A DNA stretch of 64,000 nucleotides. Origin: Pararhodobacter zhoushanensis (GTDB taxonomy: Bacteria > Pseudomonadota > Alphaproteobacteria > Rhodobacterales > Rhodobacteraceae). The translations under genes and the position numbers were made by a program. Numbering within the stretch: the first letter of the stretch is position 1; each line of letters opens with the position of its first letter. The DNA is taken from the NCBI RefSeq assembly GCF_003990445.1, contig NZ_REEZ01000002.1:561121-625120 (forward strand), given 5' to 3'. Of the stretch, positions 52,701 through 61,744 are shown piece after piece. The notes beneath the pieces are model-generated. The model ran no database searches, was not told where the DNA came from, and saw only the letters and a program-made list of their open reading frames with translations.

Positions 52701-53537
52701 ATGAAACGAATAGCCGGATGGATGCTGGCCAGCCCCGCGACCTTGGCGATCACCCTGTTGCTGGTGCTCCCGGTCGCCGCGACCATCGGCATGACCTTTG
52801 GTCCCAGTGATGGCGGGCCCTGGGGCATCGTCCAACCCTACGCCAATTTCTTTGACTCGGCCTTTCAGCGCCGCGTCCTGTGGCGCACGTTCGAGGTGGC
52901 AGGCTGGGTCACGGTAATCTCGCTCGCCGCCGGTCTGGTGACCGCCTATGTCGTCGCACGCTGCCCGCCGTGGATGAAATCCACGCTGGTGGTGCTGGCG
53001 GTATTCCCGCTGCTGACCGGTGTTGTCGTGCGCTCGTTCGCGTGGCTGGTGCTGCTGGGCCGTCAGGGAATGATCAACGAATTCCTGCTCTGGACGGGGA
53101 TGATCGAGGCGCCCCTTAGCATGCTCTACACCCCCGGCGCGGTGATCGTCGCCATGGTCTATATCTTTGTGCCGCTGATGGTGCTGGTGCTGGTCGGCGT
53201 GCTGGAAAATATCCCTGAGGATCTGCTGCAAGCCTCGTCCTCGCTGGGCGCGGGACCGGTGGCCAGCTTTGTGCAAGTCACCCTGCCGCTGGCCGTGCCC
53301 GGTCTGATCGTCGGCGCGGTGCTTGTGTTCACGGCCAGCTTCACCTCTTACGCGACGCCGCATCTGCTGGGCGGATCGCGGCAGATGATGATGGGCACCT
53401 TCCTGCAACAACGCGCGATGGTCGCCTTTGACTGGCCCGGCGCGGCTGTGGTCGCCGCGATCATGCTGGCGGTCATCGTGGCCACGGTGCTGGTGATGAC
53501 CCGGCTCGCGCGCCGCCTGAACCCGATGGCGACCTGA
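52701..53537 (+). CDS. ABC transporter permease 1 (PotB-like)
   Basis: A 278-residue inner-membrane protein with six predicted helices. The EAA-type cytoplasmic loop reads EDLLQASSSLGAGPVASFVQ (about residues 174-193). The membrane topology is that of PotB/PotC-family permeases (binding-protein-dependent transport inner-membrane component). It is followed after 1 base by permease 2. Confidence 0.92.
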   Translation: MKRIAGWMLASPATLAITLLLVLPVAATIGMTFGPSDGGPWGIVQPYANFFDSAFQRRVLWRTFEVAGWVTVISLAAGLVTAYVVARCPPWMKSTLVVLAVFPLLTGVVVRSFAWLVLLGRQGMINEFLLWTGMIEAPLSMLYTPGAVIVAMVYIFVPLMVLVLVGVLENIPEDLLQASSSLGAGPVASFVQVTLPLAVPGLIVGAVLVFTASFTSYATPHLLGGSRQMMMGTFLQQRAMVAFDWPGAAVVAAIMLAVIVATVLVMTRLARRLNPMAT

Positions 53538-53538
53538 C

Positions 53539-54327
53539 ATGACAAACCGCATCCACCCCGTTCTGATCGCCTTCACGATCCTGATCTATCTGTTCCTGCT
53601 GGGACCGCTGATCATCATCTTCGGCGCCTCGCTGTCGGACACGACTTATCTGACCTTCCCGCCGCAGGGCCTGAGCCTGCGCTGGTTCGAGAATATCTGG
53701 GAAATCTCGGCCTTTCGCCGCACCATCGTCACCTCGCTGCAAATGGCCATTCTTGGCACCTCGATCGCGCTGCTGATCGGCATTCCCGCGGCCTATGCGC
53801 TCAACCGCTACCGGATTGCGCTGCCGGGCTGGCTGTCGACGCTGTTCGTGCTGCCGATCCTCGTGCCCGAGATCGTCATCGGCTTCTCGCTCTTGCGCTC
53901 GGTCACGGTGCAGGCGGGCATTCCGGTGTGGTACGCGCTGCTCATCGGCCACACGCTGCTGGTCATCCCTTACGTGATCCGCGTCGTGTCAGCCTCGCTC
54001 GCGTCCTTCGATTTCTCGATTGAAGAGGCAGCCGTCAGCCTCGGCTCGCACCCGGCGAAGACGTTCTTCACCATCGTGCTGCCCAACATCCGATCGGGTG
54101 TCATCGCCGCCTTCATCCTGTCGTTCATCACCTCGATCAACGACGTCTCGGTATCGCTGTTCCTCACCGGCCCCGGCATCTCGACCCTGCCGATCCAGCT
54201 GCTGGCGCATATGGAACAATTCTTCGACCCGACCATTGCTTCGGTCTCGGTCGTGCTGATGCTGCTCACCATCATTGTGATGATCATCGTCGAGCGCACG
54301 CTCGGCCTGGCCATCGTCGCCAAGTAA
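53539..54327 (+). CDS. ABC transporter permease 2 (PotC-like)
   Basis: A 262-residue permease with six predicted helices; the EAA loop is EEAAVSLGSHPAKTFFTIVL (about residues 165-184). It starts 1 base after permease 1 and precedes the ATPase by 11 bases. Together the two permeases form the translocation channel of the importer. Confidence 0.92.
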   Translation: MTNRIHPVLIAFTILIYLFLLGPLIIIFGASLSDTTYLTFPPQGLSLRWFENIWEISAFRRTIVTSLQMAILGTSIALLIGIPAAYALNRYRIALPGWLSTLFVLPILVPEIVIGFSLLRSVTVQAGIPVWYALLIGHTLLVIPYVIRVVSASLASFDFSIEEAAVSLGSHPAKTFFTIVLPNIRSGVIAAFILSFITSINDVSVSLFLTGPGISTLPIQLLAHMEQFFDPTIASVSVVLMLLTIIVMIIVERTLGLAIVAK

Positions 54328-54338
54328 GACCAAAGCCC

Positions 54339-55400
54339 ATGACCCTGCCCCTGACCATCGACGCCATCACCGCCCATTACGGCACCACCAAGGTGCTTGA
54401 AGACCTCTCGCTGTCGCTGGCCGAGGGCGAGCTTGTCTCGCTGCTGGGCGCGTCGGGATGCGGCAAGACCACGACGCTGCGGCTGGTGGCGGGGTTTTTG
54501 CAACCGACCTCGGGGCGGATCACGCTGGGCAGCAAGGATCTGACCCGCCTGCCCGCCCATCAGCGCGACATCGGACTGGTGTTTCAGAACTATGCGCTGT
54601 TCCCGCATCTGACGGTGCGTGAGAACGTGGCCTTCGGGCTGAAACAGCGCAAAGTGGCCACCGCCGAGCGCCTCAAACGCGCCGATGCGATGCTCGACCG
54701 CGTGGGGCTGGCGCATCTGGCCGACCGGCTGCCTGCGGCATTGTCGGGCGGGCAAAAGCAGCGCGTGGCGCTGGCCCGCGCGCTGGTGATCGAGCCGCCG
54801 CTGTTGATGTTCGATGAGCCGCTCTCCAACCTCGACGCCAAACTGCGCGTCGATATGCGGGTCGAGATCCGGCAACTGCAACGCGCCAATGGCACCACCG
54901 CGCTCTATGTGACGCATGATCAGGAAGAGGCGTTCTCGATCTCGGACCGCGTGGCGATCATGCATCAGGGCCGGATCATGCAGCTGGACACGCCCGAGGT
55001 GCTCTATCAGCGCCCGGCTAATGCCTTCGTGGCCAATTTCGTCGGGTTCGAGAACCTGATCCCGCTGACCGTCAGCGCCCGCAACGGCGCGCTCGTCACG
55101 GCGCAGACGGCAGAGGGCGCGGTGCTGGAACTGTCGCAAGACCAGCTCGGCCCGATCCCTGACCGCTTCACGCTGGCCACGCGCCCCGACGGGCTGGTGG
55201 TGACGACCGACCCTGCTGCATCTGGCCTGCCCGCAACGCTGGGCCTGCGCACCTATCTGGGCCGGGCGTATCAGTATCAGGCCAAGGCGGGCGGGTTGTC
55301 CGTCGTTGCCAACAGCGCCCTGTCGCAACCGCTGGACGCGGGTGCAGCCGTCCGGCTGACGCCGAACCCTGAGCAATGCGCCATCCTGCAACCGGAATGA
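54339..55400 (+). CDS. ABC transporter ATP-binding protein (PotA-like)
   Basis: A 353-residue cytoplasmic ATPase. Walker A is GASGCGKTT (residues 37-45), the Q-loop is VFQNYALFP, the signature LSGGQKQR lies near 135, Walker B is LLMFDEPLSNLD, and the H-loop is YVTHDQEEA. A C-terminal TOBE-type domain follows from about residue 245. It energises the two PotBC-like permeases. Its stop overlaps the ATG of the following amidohydrolase (ATGA), linking transporter and metabolism genes. Confidence 0.93.
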   Translation: MTLPLTIDAITAHYGTTKVLEDLSLSLAEGELVSLLGASGCGKTTTLRLVAGFLQPTSGRITLGSKDLTRLPAHQRDIGLVFQNYALFPHLTVRENVAFGLKQRKVATAERLKRADAMLDRVGLAHLADRLPAALSGGQKQRVALARALVIEPPLLMFDEPLSNLDAKLRVDMRVEIRQLQRANGTTALYVTHDQEEAFSISDRVAIMHQGRIMQLDTPEVLYQRPANAFVANFVGFENLIPLTVSARNGALVTAQTAEGAVLELSQDQLGPIPDRFTLATRPDGLVVTTDPAASGLPATLGLRTYLGRAYQYQAKAGGLSVVANSALSQPLDAGAAVRLTPNPEQCAILQPE

Positions 55401-56716
55401 GCACCCTGCTCACCAACGCTTGGCTGCTGACGATGGACGCGGGCCTGACCCAGCACCGCAACGGCTGGCTGCTGGTCAACGGCGACCGGATAGAAGCCAT
55501 GGGCAGCGGCACCCCGCCCCCCGCTGATACCGTGATCGACATGGGCGGCGATGTGGTCATGCCCGGCATGGTCAATCCGCATTGCCATCTGGCCATGTCG
55601 CTGTTTCGCGGTCTGGGCGAGGATGTGGACGACCGCCTGTTCCGCTACATCCTGCCGCTGGAACGCAAATTCGTCTCGCCCGAGATGGTGCGCGCGGGCA
55701 CGGCCCTATCGGCGCTGGAGTCGATTCAGGGCGGCGTCACCACCGTCGCCGATATGTACTACTTCGAGACCGTGGTGGCCGAGGTCATGGACCGCGCGGG
55801 CCTGCGCGGCGTGCTGGGCCAGACGCTCGCCGATTTCGCCGCGCCCGACCACGCCAGTTTCGATGAGGGCTTCGCGCTCTGCGATCAGCTGGCCGACCGG
55901 CTGGCCGGGCACCCGCGCCTGACCGCCTCGATCGCGCCGCATGCGCCCTATTCCACCGGCCCCGCGCTGATGGAACGTGCCGCGCGCTGGCACGACGACC
56001 ACCCCGACACCCGCATTCAGATCCATCTGGCCGAAACCGAGCCCGAGGTCGCCTGGGCCCAGCGCGAGCACGGCATGACCACGACCGCGCTGACCGCCGC
56101 CACCGGCCTCTTGCGCCCCGGCACGCTGGCAGCGCATTGCCTCTTGGTCGATGACGCCGACATCGCGCTGATTGCCGCCTCGGGTGCCGGTGTCGCGCAT
56201 AACGCGCGTGCCAACGGCAAGGGCGGGCGCGGCATGGCGCGGGTTGAGGATATGCGCGCGGCGGGCATCGCCGTGGGCATCGGCACCGACGGGCCGATGA
56301 GCGGCAACACGCTGGACCTGTTCGCGCAGTTCGCCCCGGTGTCGATCTTCGCCAAGATCCTCGGCCACTCGCGCGGCCCGCTGCCTGCCACTGAGGTGAT
56401 CCGCATGGCCACCATCGAGGGCGCGCGGGCGCTGCGGCTGGACGACCGGATTGGCTCGCTCGAACCCGGCAAGCAGGCGGATCTGATCCGCATCTCGCTG
56501 GACGCGCCGCGCCTGCACCCGGTTTACGATGTCTTCTCGATGCTGGTCTATGCCGCGATGGCCAGCGATGTGCGCGACGTGATGGTGGCGGGGAACTGGC
56601 TGATGCGCGACCGGCAGGTCACCACGCTGGAGCCCGCCAAAGTCATGGCCGACGCGCTGCAGATCGCCGGGCAGTTTCAGGCCGAAATGGCCGCCATCGA
56701 CGCGAGGGTTTCATGA
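55397..56716 (+). CDS. Amidohydrolase (TRZ/ATZ, guanine/SAH-deaminase-like)
   Basis: A 439-residue deaminase-type amidohydrolase. The metal motifs are NPHCHLAMSLFRG (His62 and His64), APHAPYST, HLAETEPE and GTDGPMSG, in the order of the MtaD/atrazine-chlorohydrolase group. The segment HNARANGKGGRG differs from the HCPxSNLKL motif of known S-adenosylhomocysteine or methylthioadenosine deaminases. Its genomic setting suggests deamination of a purine or pyrimidine base. ATGA overlaps occur at both ends (ABC ATPase and nucleoside hydrolase 2). Confidence 0.85.
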   Translation: MSTLLTNAWLLTMDAGLTQHRNGWLLVNGDRIEAMGSGTPPPADTVIDMGGDVVMPGMVNPHCHLAMSLFRGLGEDVDDRLFRYILPLERKFVSPEMVRAGTALSALESIQGGVTTVADMYYFETVVAEVMDRAGLRGVLGQTLADFAAPDHASFDEGFALCDQLADRLAGHPRLTASIAPHAPYSTGPALMERAARWHDDHPDTRIQIHLAETEPEVAWAQREHGMTTTALTAATGLLRPGTLAAHCLLVDDADIALIAASGAGVAHNARANGKGGRGMARVEDMRAAGIAVGIGTDGPMSGNTLDLFAQFAPVSIFAKILGHSRGPLPATEVIRMATIEGARALRLDDRIGSLEPGKQADLIRISLDAPRLHPVYDVFSMLVYAAMASDVRDVMVAGNWLMRDRQVTTLEPAKVMADALQIAGQFQAEMAAIDARVS

Positions 56717-57612
56717 AGGTCATCATCGACACCGACCCCGGTCTGGATGACGCGGTGGCGATCCTTTTCGCGCTGGGCGCGCCGGGCTTTGATGTGCAGG
56801 CGATCACCAGCGTCGCGGGCAACATCGGCATCACCCGCACCACCGACAACGCGCTGCGGCTGCTGGCGGTATGCGGCGCGGATGTGCCAGTGGTGCAGGG
56901 GGCCGAGGGGCCGCTGGCCGGTGAGGGCCTGAGCGAAGAGGCGATCCACGGCGCGGACGGGCTGGGCGGCGTGACCTTGCCCGACCCAATGGCGCAGGCT
57001 TTGCCGGATGCCGTGCGTTTCATGGCCGCGCATCTGATGGCCGAACCGGCGGGCAGCGTGACGATCCTCGCCCTTGCCCCGCTCACCAACCTTGCGCTGC
57101 TGGCCCGCGACCACCCGGCGGCCTTTGCCCGGCTGGGCGGTATCATCGCCATGGGCGGCACGATCCATGAGCAGGGCAACGCTGGCCCTTACGCCGAGTT
57201 CAACCTCGCCGCCGACGCGCTGGCCGCCGATATCGTGCTGGGCGCGGGCGTGCCGTTCACGCTGATCCCGCTCGACGTGACCCGTCAGTTCCGCGCGACC
57301 CCTGCCCATCTGGCCGAGCTGCGCGCCGCCGGAACGCCTGCGGCCACCACCGCCGCCGCGCTGATCGAGGCGTATTTCACCGGCTCGACCCGTGAATCCC
57401 GCCCGCTGCATGACCCATGCGTGATGCTGCTGGCGCTGGCGCCGCAGATCTTCGGCATCGACCCGATGCGCCTGCGCGTCGATACTGCCGGGCATCCGGG
57501 CCGTCTGGTCCCCGACAACGCCCGCCCCGCCATCAATGTGGCGATGCGGATTGACGCCGAAGCCGCGCGCGAAACCCTGTGGGCAGGGCTGTGCCGTTCG
57601 GTCAGTCGTTAA
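56713..57612 (+). CDS. Nucleoside hydrolase 2
   Basis: A 299-residue nucleoside hydrolase with the canonical IDTDPGLDDA at the N-terminus, ALAPLTNLALLA, IAMGGTIHEQGN and the ribose-binding EFNLAADALAA. The C-terminal half has DPCVMLLALAPQ, with the last ligand Asp. It is a paralogue of the gene at 48640, 8 kb upstream, but keeps the standard DTDPG motif. Its ATG overlaps the amidohydrolase stop, and its last 11 bases overlap the convergent M20 gene. Confidence 0.93.
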   Translation: MKVIIDTDPGLDDAVAILFALGAPGFDVQAITSVAGNIGITRTTDNALRLLAVCGADVPVVQGAEGPLAGEGLSEEAIHGADGLGGVTLPDPMAQALPDAVRFMAAHLMAEPAGSVTILALAPLTNLALLARDHPAAFARLGGIIAMGGTIHEQGNAGPYAEFNLAADALAADIVLGAGVPFTLIPLDVTRQFRATPAHLAELRAAGTPAATTAAALIEAYFTGSTRESRPLHDPCVMLLALAPQIFGIDPMRLRVDTAGHPGRLVPDNARPAINVAMRIDAEAARETLWAGLCRSVSR

Positions 57613-58795
57613 GCTCAGCGCGGACCAGCTCGGTCCAGAACGCCACGCCCGAGGCAATCGCCGCGTCATTGAAATCATAGCGCGTGTTGTGATGCAGCGC
57701 ACCGTCCACGGCCGGGCCGTTGCCCAGCCAGACATAGCACCCCGGCACCTGCTGCGAGAAAACGGCAAAATCGTCACCTGCGGTCGAGGGCGGGAAGGCC
57801 CGGCGCACCTTGGGCAGCGCGCGCTGCGCGGCTTTCAGGGCGCGGGCGGTGGCGTCGGGGTCATTGACCACCGGCGGCACGCCGCGCCGGTAGTCAAAGT
57901 TGGCCGTGACGCCATAGGTCGCCGCAATACCTTCGGCGATGCGGGTCAGCTCGGCCTCGAGCTGGTCGCGCACATCGGGGGAATAAGCCCGCGCCGTGCC
58001 GCCGACCCGCGCGGTCTCGGGGATCACGTTCAGCGCCGAGAAATCCCCCGACGACAGCGCGCAGGCGCTGACCACGGCGGGGGCCAGCGGATCGACCACC
58101 CGCGCGACGATGGTATGGATCGCCGTCAGAAACGCCCCCGCCGCCGTGATCGCGTCGCGCCCCAGATGCGGCTTGGCGCCATGCGTGCCGGTGCCGGTAA
58201 ACACCACCTCCCAGCGGTCCGAGGACGCCAGTTGCGGCCCCTCAACCACCGCCATCTCGTCAGGATCGAGGCCGGGCATGTTGTGCAGCCCATAGACGCG
58301 GTCAACCGGGAACTGCTCGAAGAACCCGTCCGCAACCATGCGCTGCGCCCCGCCGCGTCCTTCTTCGGCAGGCTGGAAGATGAAATGGACGGTGCCGTTG
58401 AAGCCCCCGTCCCGCGCCAGCTGCCGCGCCGCGCCCAGCAGCATCACCGTGTGCCCGTCATGGCCGCAGGCGTGCATCCGGCCGGGGTTCTGGCTGGCGA
58501 AGGGCAGGCCCGTGTGCTCGGGCATCGCCAGCGCGTCCATGTCGGCCCTGAGCGCGATGCGCCCGTGCCCGTTACCCCGCCGCAGCGTGCCGACCACGCC
58601 CGTTTCACCCAGCCCGCGATGCACCTCGATACCCGCCTCGGCCAGTTTCTCGGCGACGATTGCGGAAGTGCGGGTTTCCTCGAACCCCAATTCGGGATGC
58701 GCGTGCAGATCGTGGCGCAGGGCGACCAGCATCGCTTGTTCATCATCGGGAAGGGTCGCGGACATGTCTTGCCAATCGGTCAGGGAGTTTGCCAT
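57602..58795 (-). CDS. M20-family amidohydrolase (hippurate hydrolase-like)
   Basis: A 397-residue metallo-amidohydrolase of the M20D type. Motifs include LRADMDALAMPE, MHACGHDGHTVMLLG (metal ligands), QPAEEGRGGAQRMV (Glu pair), TGTGTHGAKPH and the closing HHNTRYDFND. It removes an acyl group from an N-acyl amino acid or similar. The start MANSLTDWQDMSAT is used; an internal ATG ten codons later is possible, as no clear ribosome binding site distinguishes them. It is divergent from the PRTase gene across 48 bases and convergent with nucleoside hydrolase 2. Confidence 0.9.
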   Translation of the reverse strand: MANSLTDWQDMSATLPDDEQAMLVALRHDLHAHPELGFEETRTSAIVAEKLAEAGIEVHRGLGETGVVGTLRRGNGHGRIALRADMDALAMPEHTGLPFASQNPGRMHACGHDGHTVMLLGAARQLARDGGFNGTVHFIFQPAEEGRGGAQRMVADGFFEQFPVDRVYGLHNMPGLDPDEMAVVEGPQLASSDRWEVVFTGTGTHGAKPHLGRDAITAAGAFLTAIHTIVARVVDPLAPAVVSACALSSGDFSALNVIPETARVGGTARAYSPDVRDQLEAELTRIAEGIAATYGVTANFDYRRGVPPVVNDPDATARALKAAQRALPKVRRAFPPSTAGDDFAVFSQQVPGCYVWLGNGPAVDGALHHNTRYDFNDAAIASGVAFWTELVRAELND

Positions 58796-58843
58796 ACCGC
58801 AAAGTGACCCATCCCCCCGCCGAATGCCAGAGGTAGACCCGCC

Positions 58844-59527
58844 ATGACGCTCGCCCCGCACGACTTCTGGCAGCAGATCTTTGCGCCGGGTAGCTATGCC
58901 ACCGGCTCCGGCACCGTCCACACTCACCACTACCCCGCTACGCTGCCCGATGGCCGCCAGATCCTGCTGCCGATCCGGGTGCTGCCGGGGGATGGCACGC
59001 AGGCGGTCGCCTCGCTGATCGTCAATCAGGCCTCGTTTGTTGTGCATGACGCGCTGGTCGAGGGGATGGCGGCACTGTGGGCCGACGCAAAGGCCGACGT
59101 GGTGATCGGTGTTCCGACTTTGGGCCTGACGCTCGCCACATCGCTGGCGCGGCGGTTTGGCCATGCGCGGATGGTGGCTTTGGGCACCTCGCGCAAATTC
59201 TGGTACGACGAGGCCCTCAGCGAGCCCCTGAAGTCGATCACCACCCCCGGCGGCGGCAAGGACATCTATCTGGACCCGCGCATGTTGCCCCTGTTGCAAG
59301 GCCGCCGGGTGCTGCTGGTGGACGATGTGGTCAGCTCCGGTAGTTCTCTGGCAGCCGTGTTGAGGCTGCTGGACAAGGCCGGGATCGCGCCGGTCGGCGT
59401 TGCCGTCGCAATGGAACAAGGCACCAAGTGGCGGCAGACGGTGCCGGGGCCTGAGCGGGTCAAGGGTGTCTTCGCAACGCCGATCCTGCGCGCGGTGGAC
59501 GGCGGGTTCGTGAACGACGCGGCCTGA
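58844..59527 (+). CDS. Phosphoribosyltransferase domain protein
   Basis: A 227-residue protein with a type I phosphoribosyltransferase core. The PRPP-binding motif VLLVDDVVSSGSS lies near residue 165, preceded by VIGVPTLGLTLATSLARRFG. The N-terminal 60 residues and C-terminal tail are unlike the short adenine or hypoxanthine PRTases. In this block it could recycle the free base produced by the hydrolases and deaminases back to a nucleotide. Family-level assignment only. Confidence 0.8.
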   Translation: MTLAPHDFWQQIFAPGSYATGSGTVHTHHYPATLPDGRQILLPIRVLPGDGTQAVASLIVNQASFVVHDALVEGMAALWADAKADVVIGVPTLGLTLATSLARRFGHARMVALGTSRKFWYDEALSEPLKSITTPGGGKDIYLDPRMLPLLQGRRVLLVDDVVSSGSSLAAVLRLLDKAGIAPVGVAVAMEQGTKWRQTVPGPERVKGVFATPILRAVDGGFVNDAA

Positions 59528-59597
59528 AAGGCCGGTTGCGCCCTGCGGCAAACTTTGCTCTGCTCGCGCCAAATTCTAAGTTAACGGGAGAGACACC

Positions 59598-60272
59598 ATG
59601 GGCGAGTTCATCACGCTGCCAACCGAGGATAACGTCCCGCTGCGCGCCTACCGGGCCGAGCCCGAGGGCACGCCGCGCGGCGGTGTCGTGGTGTTGCAAG
59701 AGATCTTTGGCGTCAATCACCAGATCCAGAGCACCGCCGACCGTTTCGCCCAGCTTGGCTATCTGGCCATCGCACCCGCCGTTCAGGACCGGGCGATGCC
59801 GGGTTTTTTCACCGATGACTATTCGCCCGAGCAGTTCACCAAGGCGCGCAGTTTCATCGGCAGCTTCGCGCTGGATCAGGCGCTGCTGGATGTGAAAGCG
59901 GCGGTGACCGAGGCCGCCAAAGCGGGCAAGGTCGGCGTCACCGGCTATTGTTTCGGCGGCATGCTGACCTGGCGCGCGGCGCATGCCGGGATGGGGCTGT
60001 CGGCGGCCTCGGGCTATTACGGCGGCGGGGTGATGAACTATATCGACGCCGCCCCGCAGATTCCGATCGAGATGCATTACGGCGACCGCGATGCGGGTAT
60101 CCCGCTGGAGCAGGTCGAGCAATTGCGTGCCCGTTATCCGCAGCTGCCGATCTACGTCTATGACGCCGATCACGGCTTTTACAACGACGAGCGCAAGCCG
60201 ACCTTCGATGCCCCGGCGGCGACTGTCGCCTTCGCCCGCACCGCCGAGTTCTTCGCCCGGCACCTCGCCTGA
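59598..60272 (+). CDS. Dienelactone hydrolase family protein 1
   Basis: A 224-residue alpha/beta-hydrolase. The nucleophile is Cys118 in GYCFGG, with the likely acid in YGDRDAGIP and base in DADHGFYND. This is the ClcD-type layout, whose members open dienelactones from chlorocatechol breakdown or act on other esters. The start MGEFITLPTEDNVPL follows GGGAGA. It is the first of three adjacent plus-strand genes. There is no obvious catechol pathway in the window. Confidence 0.88.
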   Translation: MGEFITLPTEDNVPLRAYRAEPEGTPRGGVVVLQEIFGVNHQIQSTADRFAQLGYLAIAPAVQDRAMPGFFTDDYSPEQFTKARSFIGSFALDQALLDVKAAVTEAAKAGKVGVTGYCFGGMLTWRAAHAGMGLSAASGYYGGGVMNYIDAAPQIPIEMHYGDRDAGIPLEQVEQLRARYPQLPIYVYDADHGFYNDERKPTFDAPAATVAFARTAEFFARHLA

Positions 60273-60274
60273 GC

Positions 60275-60751
60275 ATGGCGCGCACGGACGCGGCGCTGGC
60301 CGCCGGATGGCAGGCAGCGGTTCAGGCGGTCACGGACAGCCGCAACGCCCCGCTGTCTGCCCGCCATGCCCTGCACGCCGCCGTGGCGCTGGACCGCCTG
60401 TCGGATCTGGCCCATGCGCGGCGCTCAACCCTGCCCCCGACCCTGGGGCGGGCGGGTGACATCCTGACCTTCCGCGCCGCCTTGCGGGCCGCCGATCCGG
60501 CCTTCGGGCCGCTGATGGACCTGACCGCCTGCAGCGCGAACGGCCCGCATCTTGCGCTGATCGCCACCGAAATCCCCCCCGAAGGTTTCGCCAGCCTGCC
60601 GGTCGGCGATCTGATGGTCAGCCTGTATAATGCAGGCACGGTGCCACGGCTGTTTCTGGTGACCCAAGCGGAGAACCTGCCCATGCAACCGCTGTTGCAA
60701 GCGGCGCTGGACTGGTGGCGTACCGTTGTGCCGCCAGCCACAACGGACTGA
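60275..60751 (+). CDS. Uncharacterised protein between the two DLH genes
   Basis: A 158-residue protein that I do not recognise. It starts 2 bases after the first dienelactone hydrolase stop, so the two are co-translated. It is Ala/Leu-rich, without a signal peptide or membrane segment, and ends LLQAALDWWRTVVPP. Its central region (LTACSANGPHLALIATEIPPEG) alternates beta/alpha like an enzyme domain. No catalytic motif is evident. Confidence 0.7.
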   Translation: MARTDAALAAGWQAAVQAVTDSRNAPLSARHALHAAVALDRLSDLAHARRSTLPPTLGRAGDILTFRAALRAADPAFGPLMDLTACSANGPHLALIATEIPPEGFASLPVGDLMVSLYNAGTVPRLFLVTQAENLPMQPLLQAALDWWRTVVPPATTD

Positions 60752-60841
60752 TCACGCTTGCGTCAGCGCATGGCCAGCCGCGTGACTTGGGCCAATCTGT
60801 CCTATCTCTGATCCATAGGATCACCCGGGGAGGGACCGCAG

Positions 60842-61729
60842 ATGACGCGCATGACGGCCAAGGATTTCGATCAAGGTCTGCTCGATCTCTACGATTTCTA
60901 CGCCCATGGCAAATTGACCAAGCGCGAATTTCTGGACCGCGCCGGGAAATACGCGATTGGCGGCGTGACGGCGGGTGCCCTGCTGGGGATGCTGTCGCCC
61001 GATTACGCGCTGGCCGAGCAGGTCAGCGCCGATGACCCCGAGATCACCGCCGACACCATCACCTACCCCAGCCCGAACGGCACCGGCGACGTGCGCGGCT
61101 ATCTGGTGCGCCCGGCCTCGGCCGAGGGACCACTCCCGGCGGTGCTGGTCATCCACGAAAACCGCGGCCTGAACCCCTATATCGAAGACGTCGCCCGCCG
61201 TCTGGCCAAGGCCGGGTTCATGGCGCTGGCGCCGGACGGGTTGACCTCGGTTGGCGGGTATCCCGGCAACGACGCCGAGGGGCGCGCGTTGCAAAGTCAG
61301 GTCGACGGCACGCAGTTGATGAACGACTTCTTCGCCGGGTTCGAGCACCTGCTGGCGCGTGAGGATTGCACCGGCAAGGTCGGCGCTGTCGGCTTTTGCT
61401 ATGGCGGCGGCGTGGTGAATGCGCTGGCGGTGGCCTATCCTGAACTGGCCGCTGGCGTGTCGTTCTATGGCCGTCAGGCCGATGCCGCCGACGTTCCCCG
61501 CATCCAGGCACCGTTGATGTTGCACTACGCCGCGCTGGACGAGCGTATCCTGCAAGGATGGCCGCCGATGGAAGCCGCGCTGATCGAAAGCGACAAGGTC
61601 TATGAGGCCCATATCTACCCCCATGTGAACCACGGGTTCCACAACGACAGCACGCCGCGCTACGACGAAGCCGCCGCCGCACTGGCATGGCAGCGCACCC
61701 TCACGTGGTTCACGATCTATCTGACCTGA
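60842..61729 (+). CDS. Dienelactone hydrolase family protein 2, exported (YghX-like)
   Basis: A 295-residue paralogue of the hydrolase at 59598, with nucleophile Cys186 in GFCYGGG and base His in NHGFHND. It carries about 60 extra N-terminal residues: a polar start, TKREFLDRAGK, then a hydrophobic segment (YAIGGVTAGALLGML) and ALA. This looks like a Tat-type export signal with KR in place of RR. It would then act in the periplasm. The first hydrolase lacks this extension and is cytoplasmic. The ATG has GGGGAGGGA upstream. Confidence 0.85.
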   Translation: MTRMTAKDFDQGLLDLYDFYAHGKLTKREFLDRAGKYAIGGVTAGALLGMLSPDYALAEQVSADDPEITADTITYPSPNGTGDVRGYLVRPASAEGPLPAVLVIHENRGLNPYIEDVARRLAKAGFMALAPDGLTSVGGYPGNDAEGRALQSQVDGTQLMNDFFAGFEHLLAREDCTGKVGAVGFCYGGGVVNALAVAYPELAAGVSFYGRQADAADVPRIQAPLMLHYAALDERILQGWPPMEAALIESDKVYEAHIYPHVNHGFHNDSTPRYDEAAAALAWQRTLTWFTIYLT

Positions 61730-61744
61730 CGGCGCTCTGCGCCC

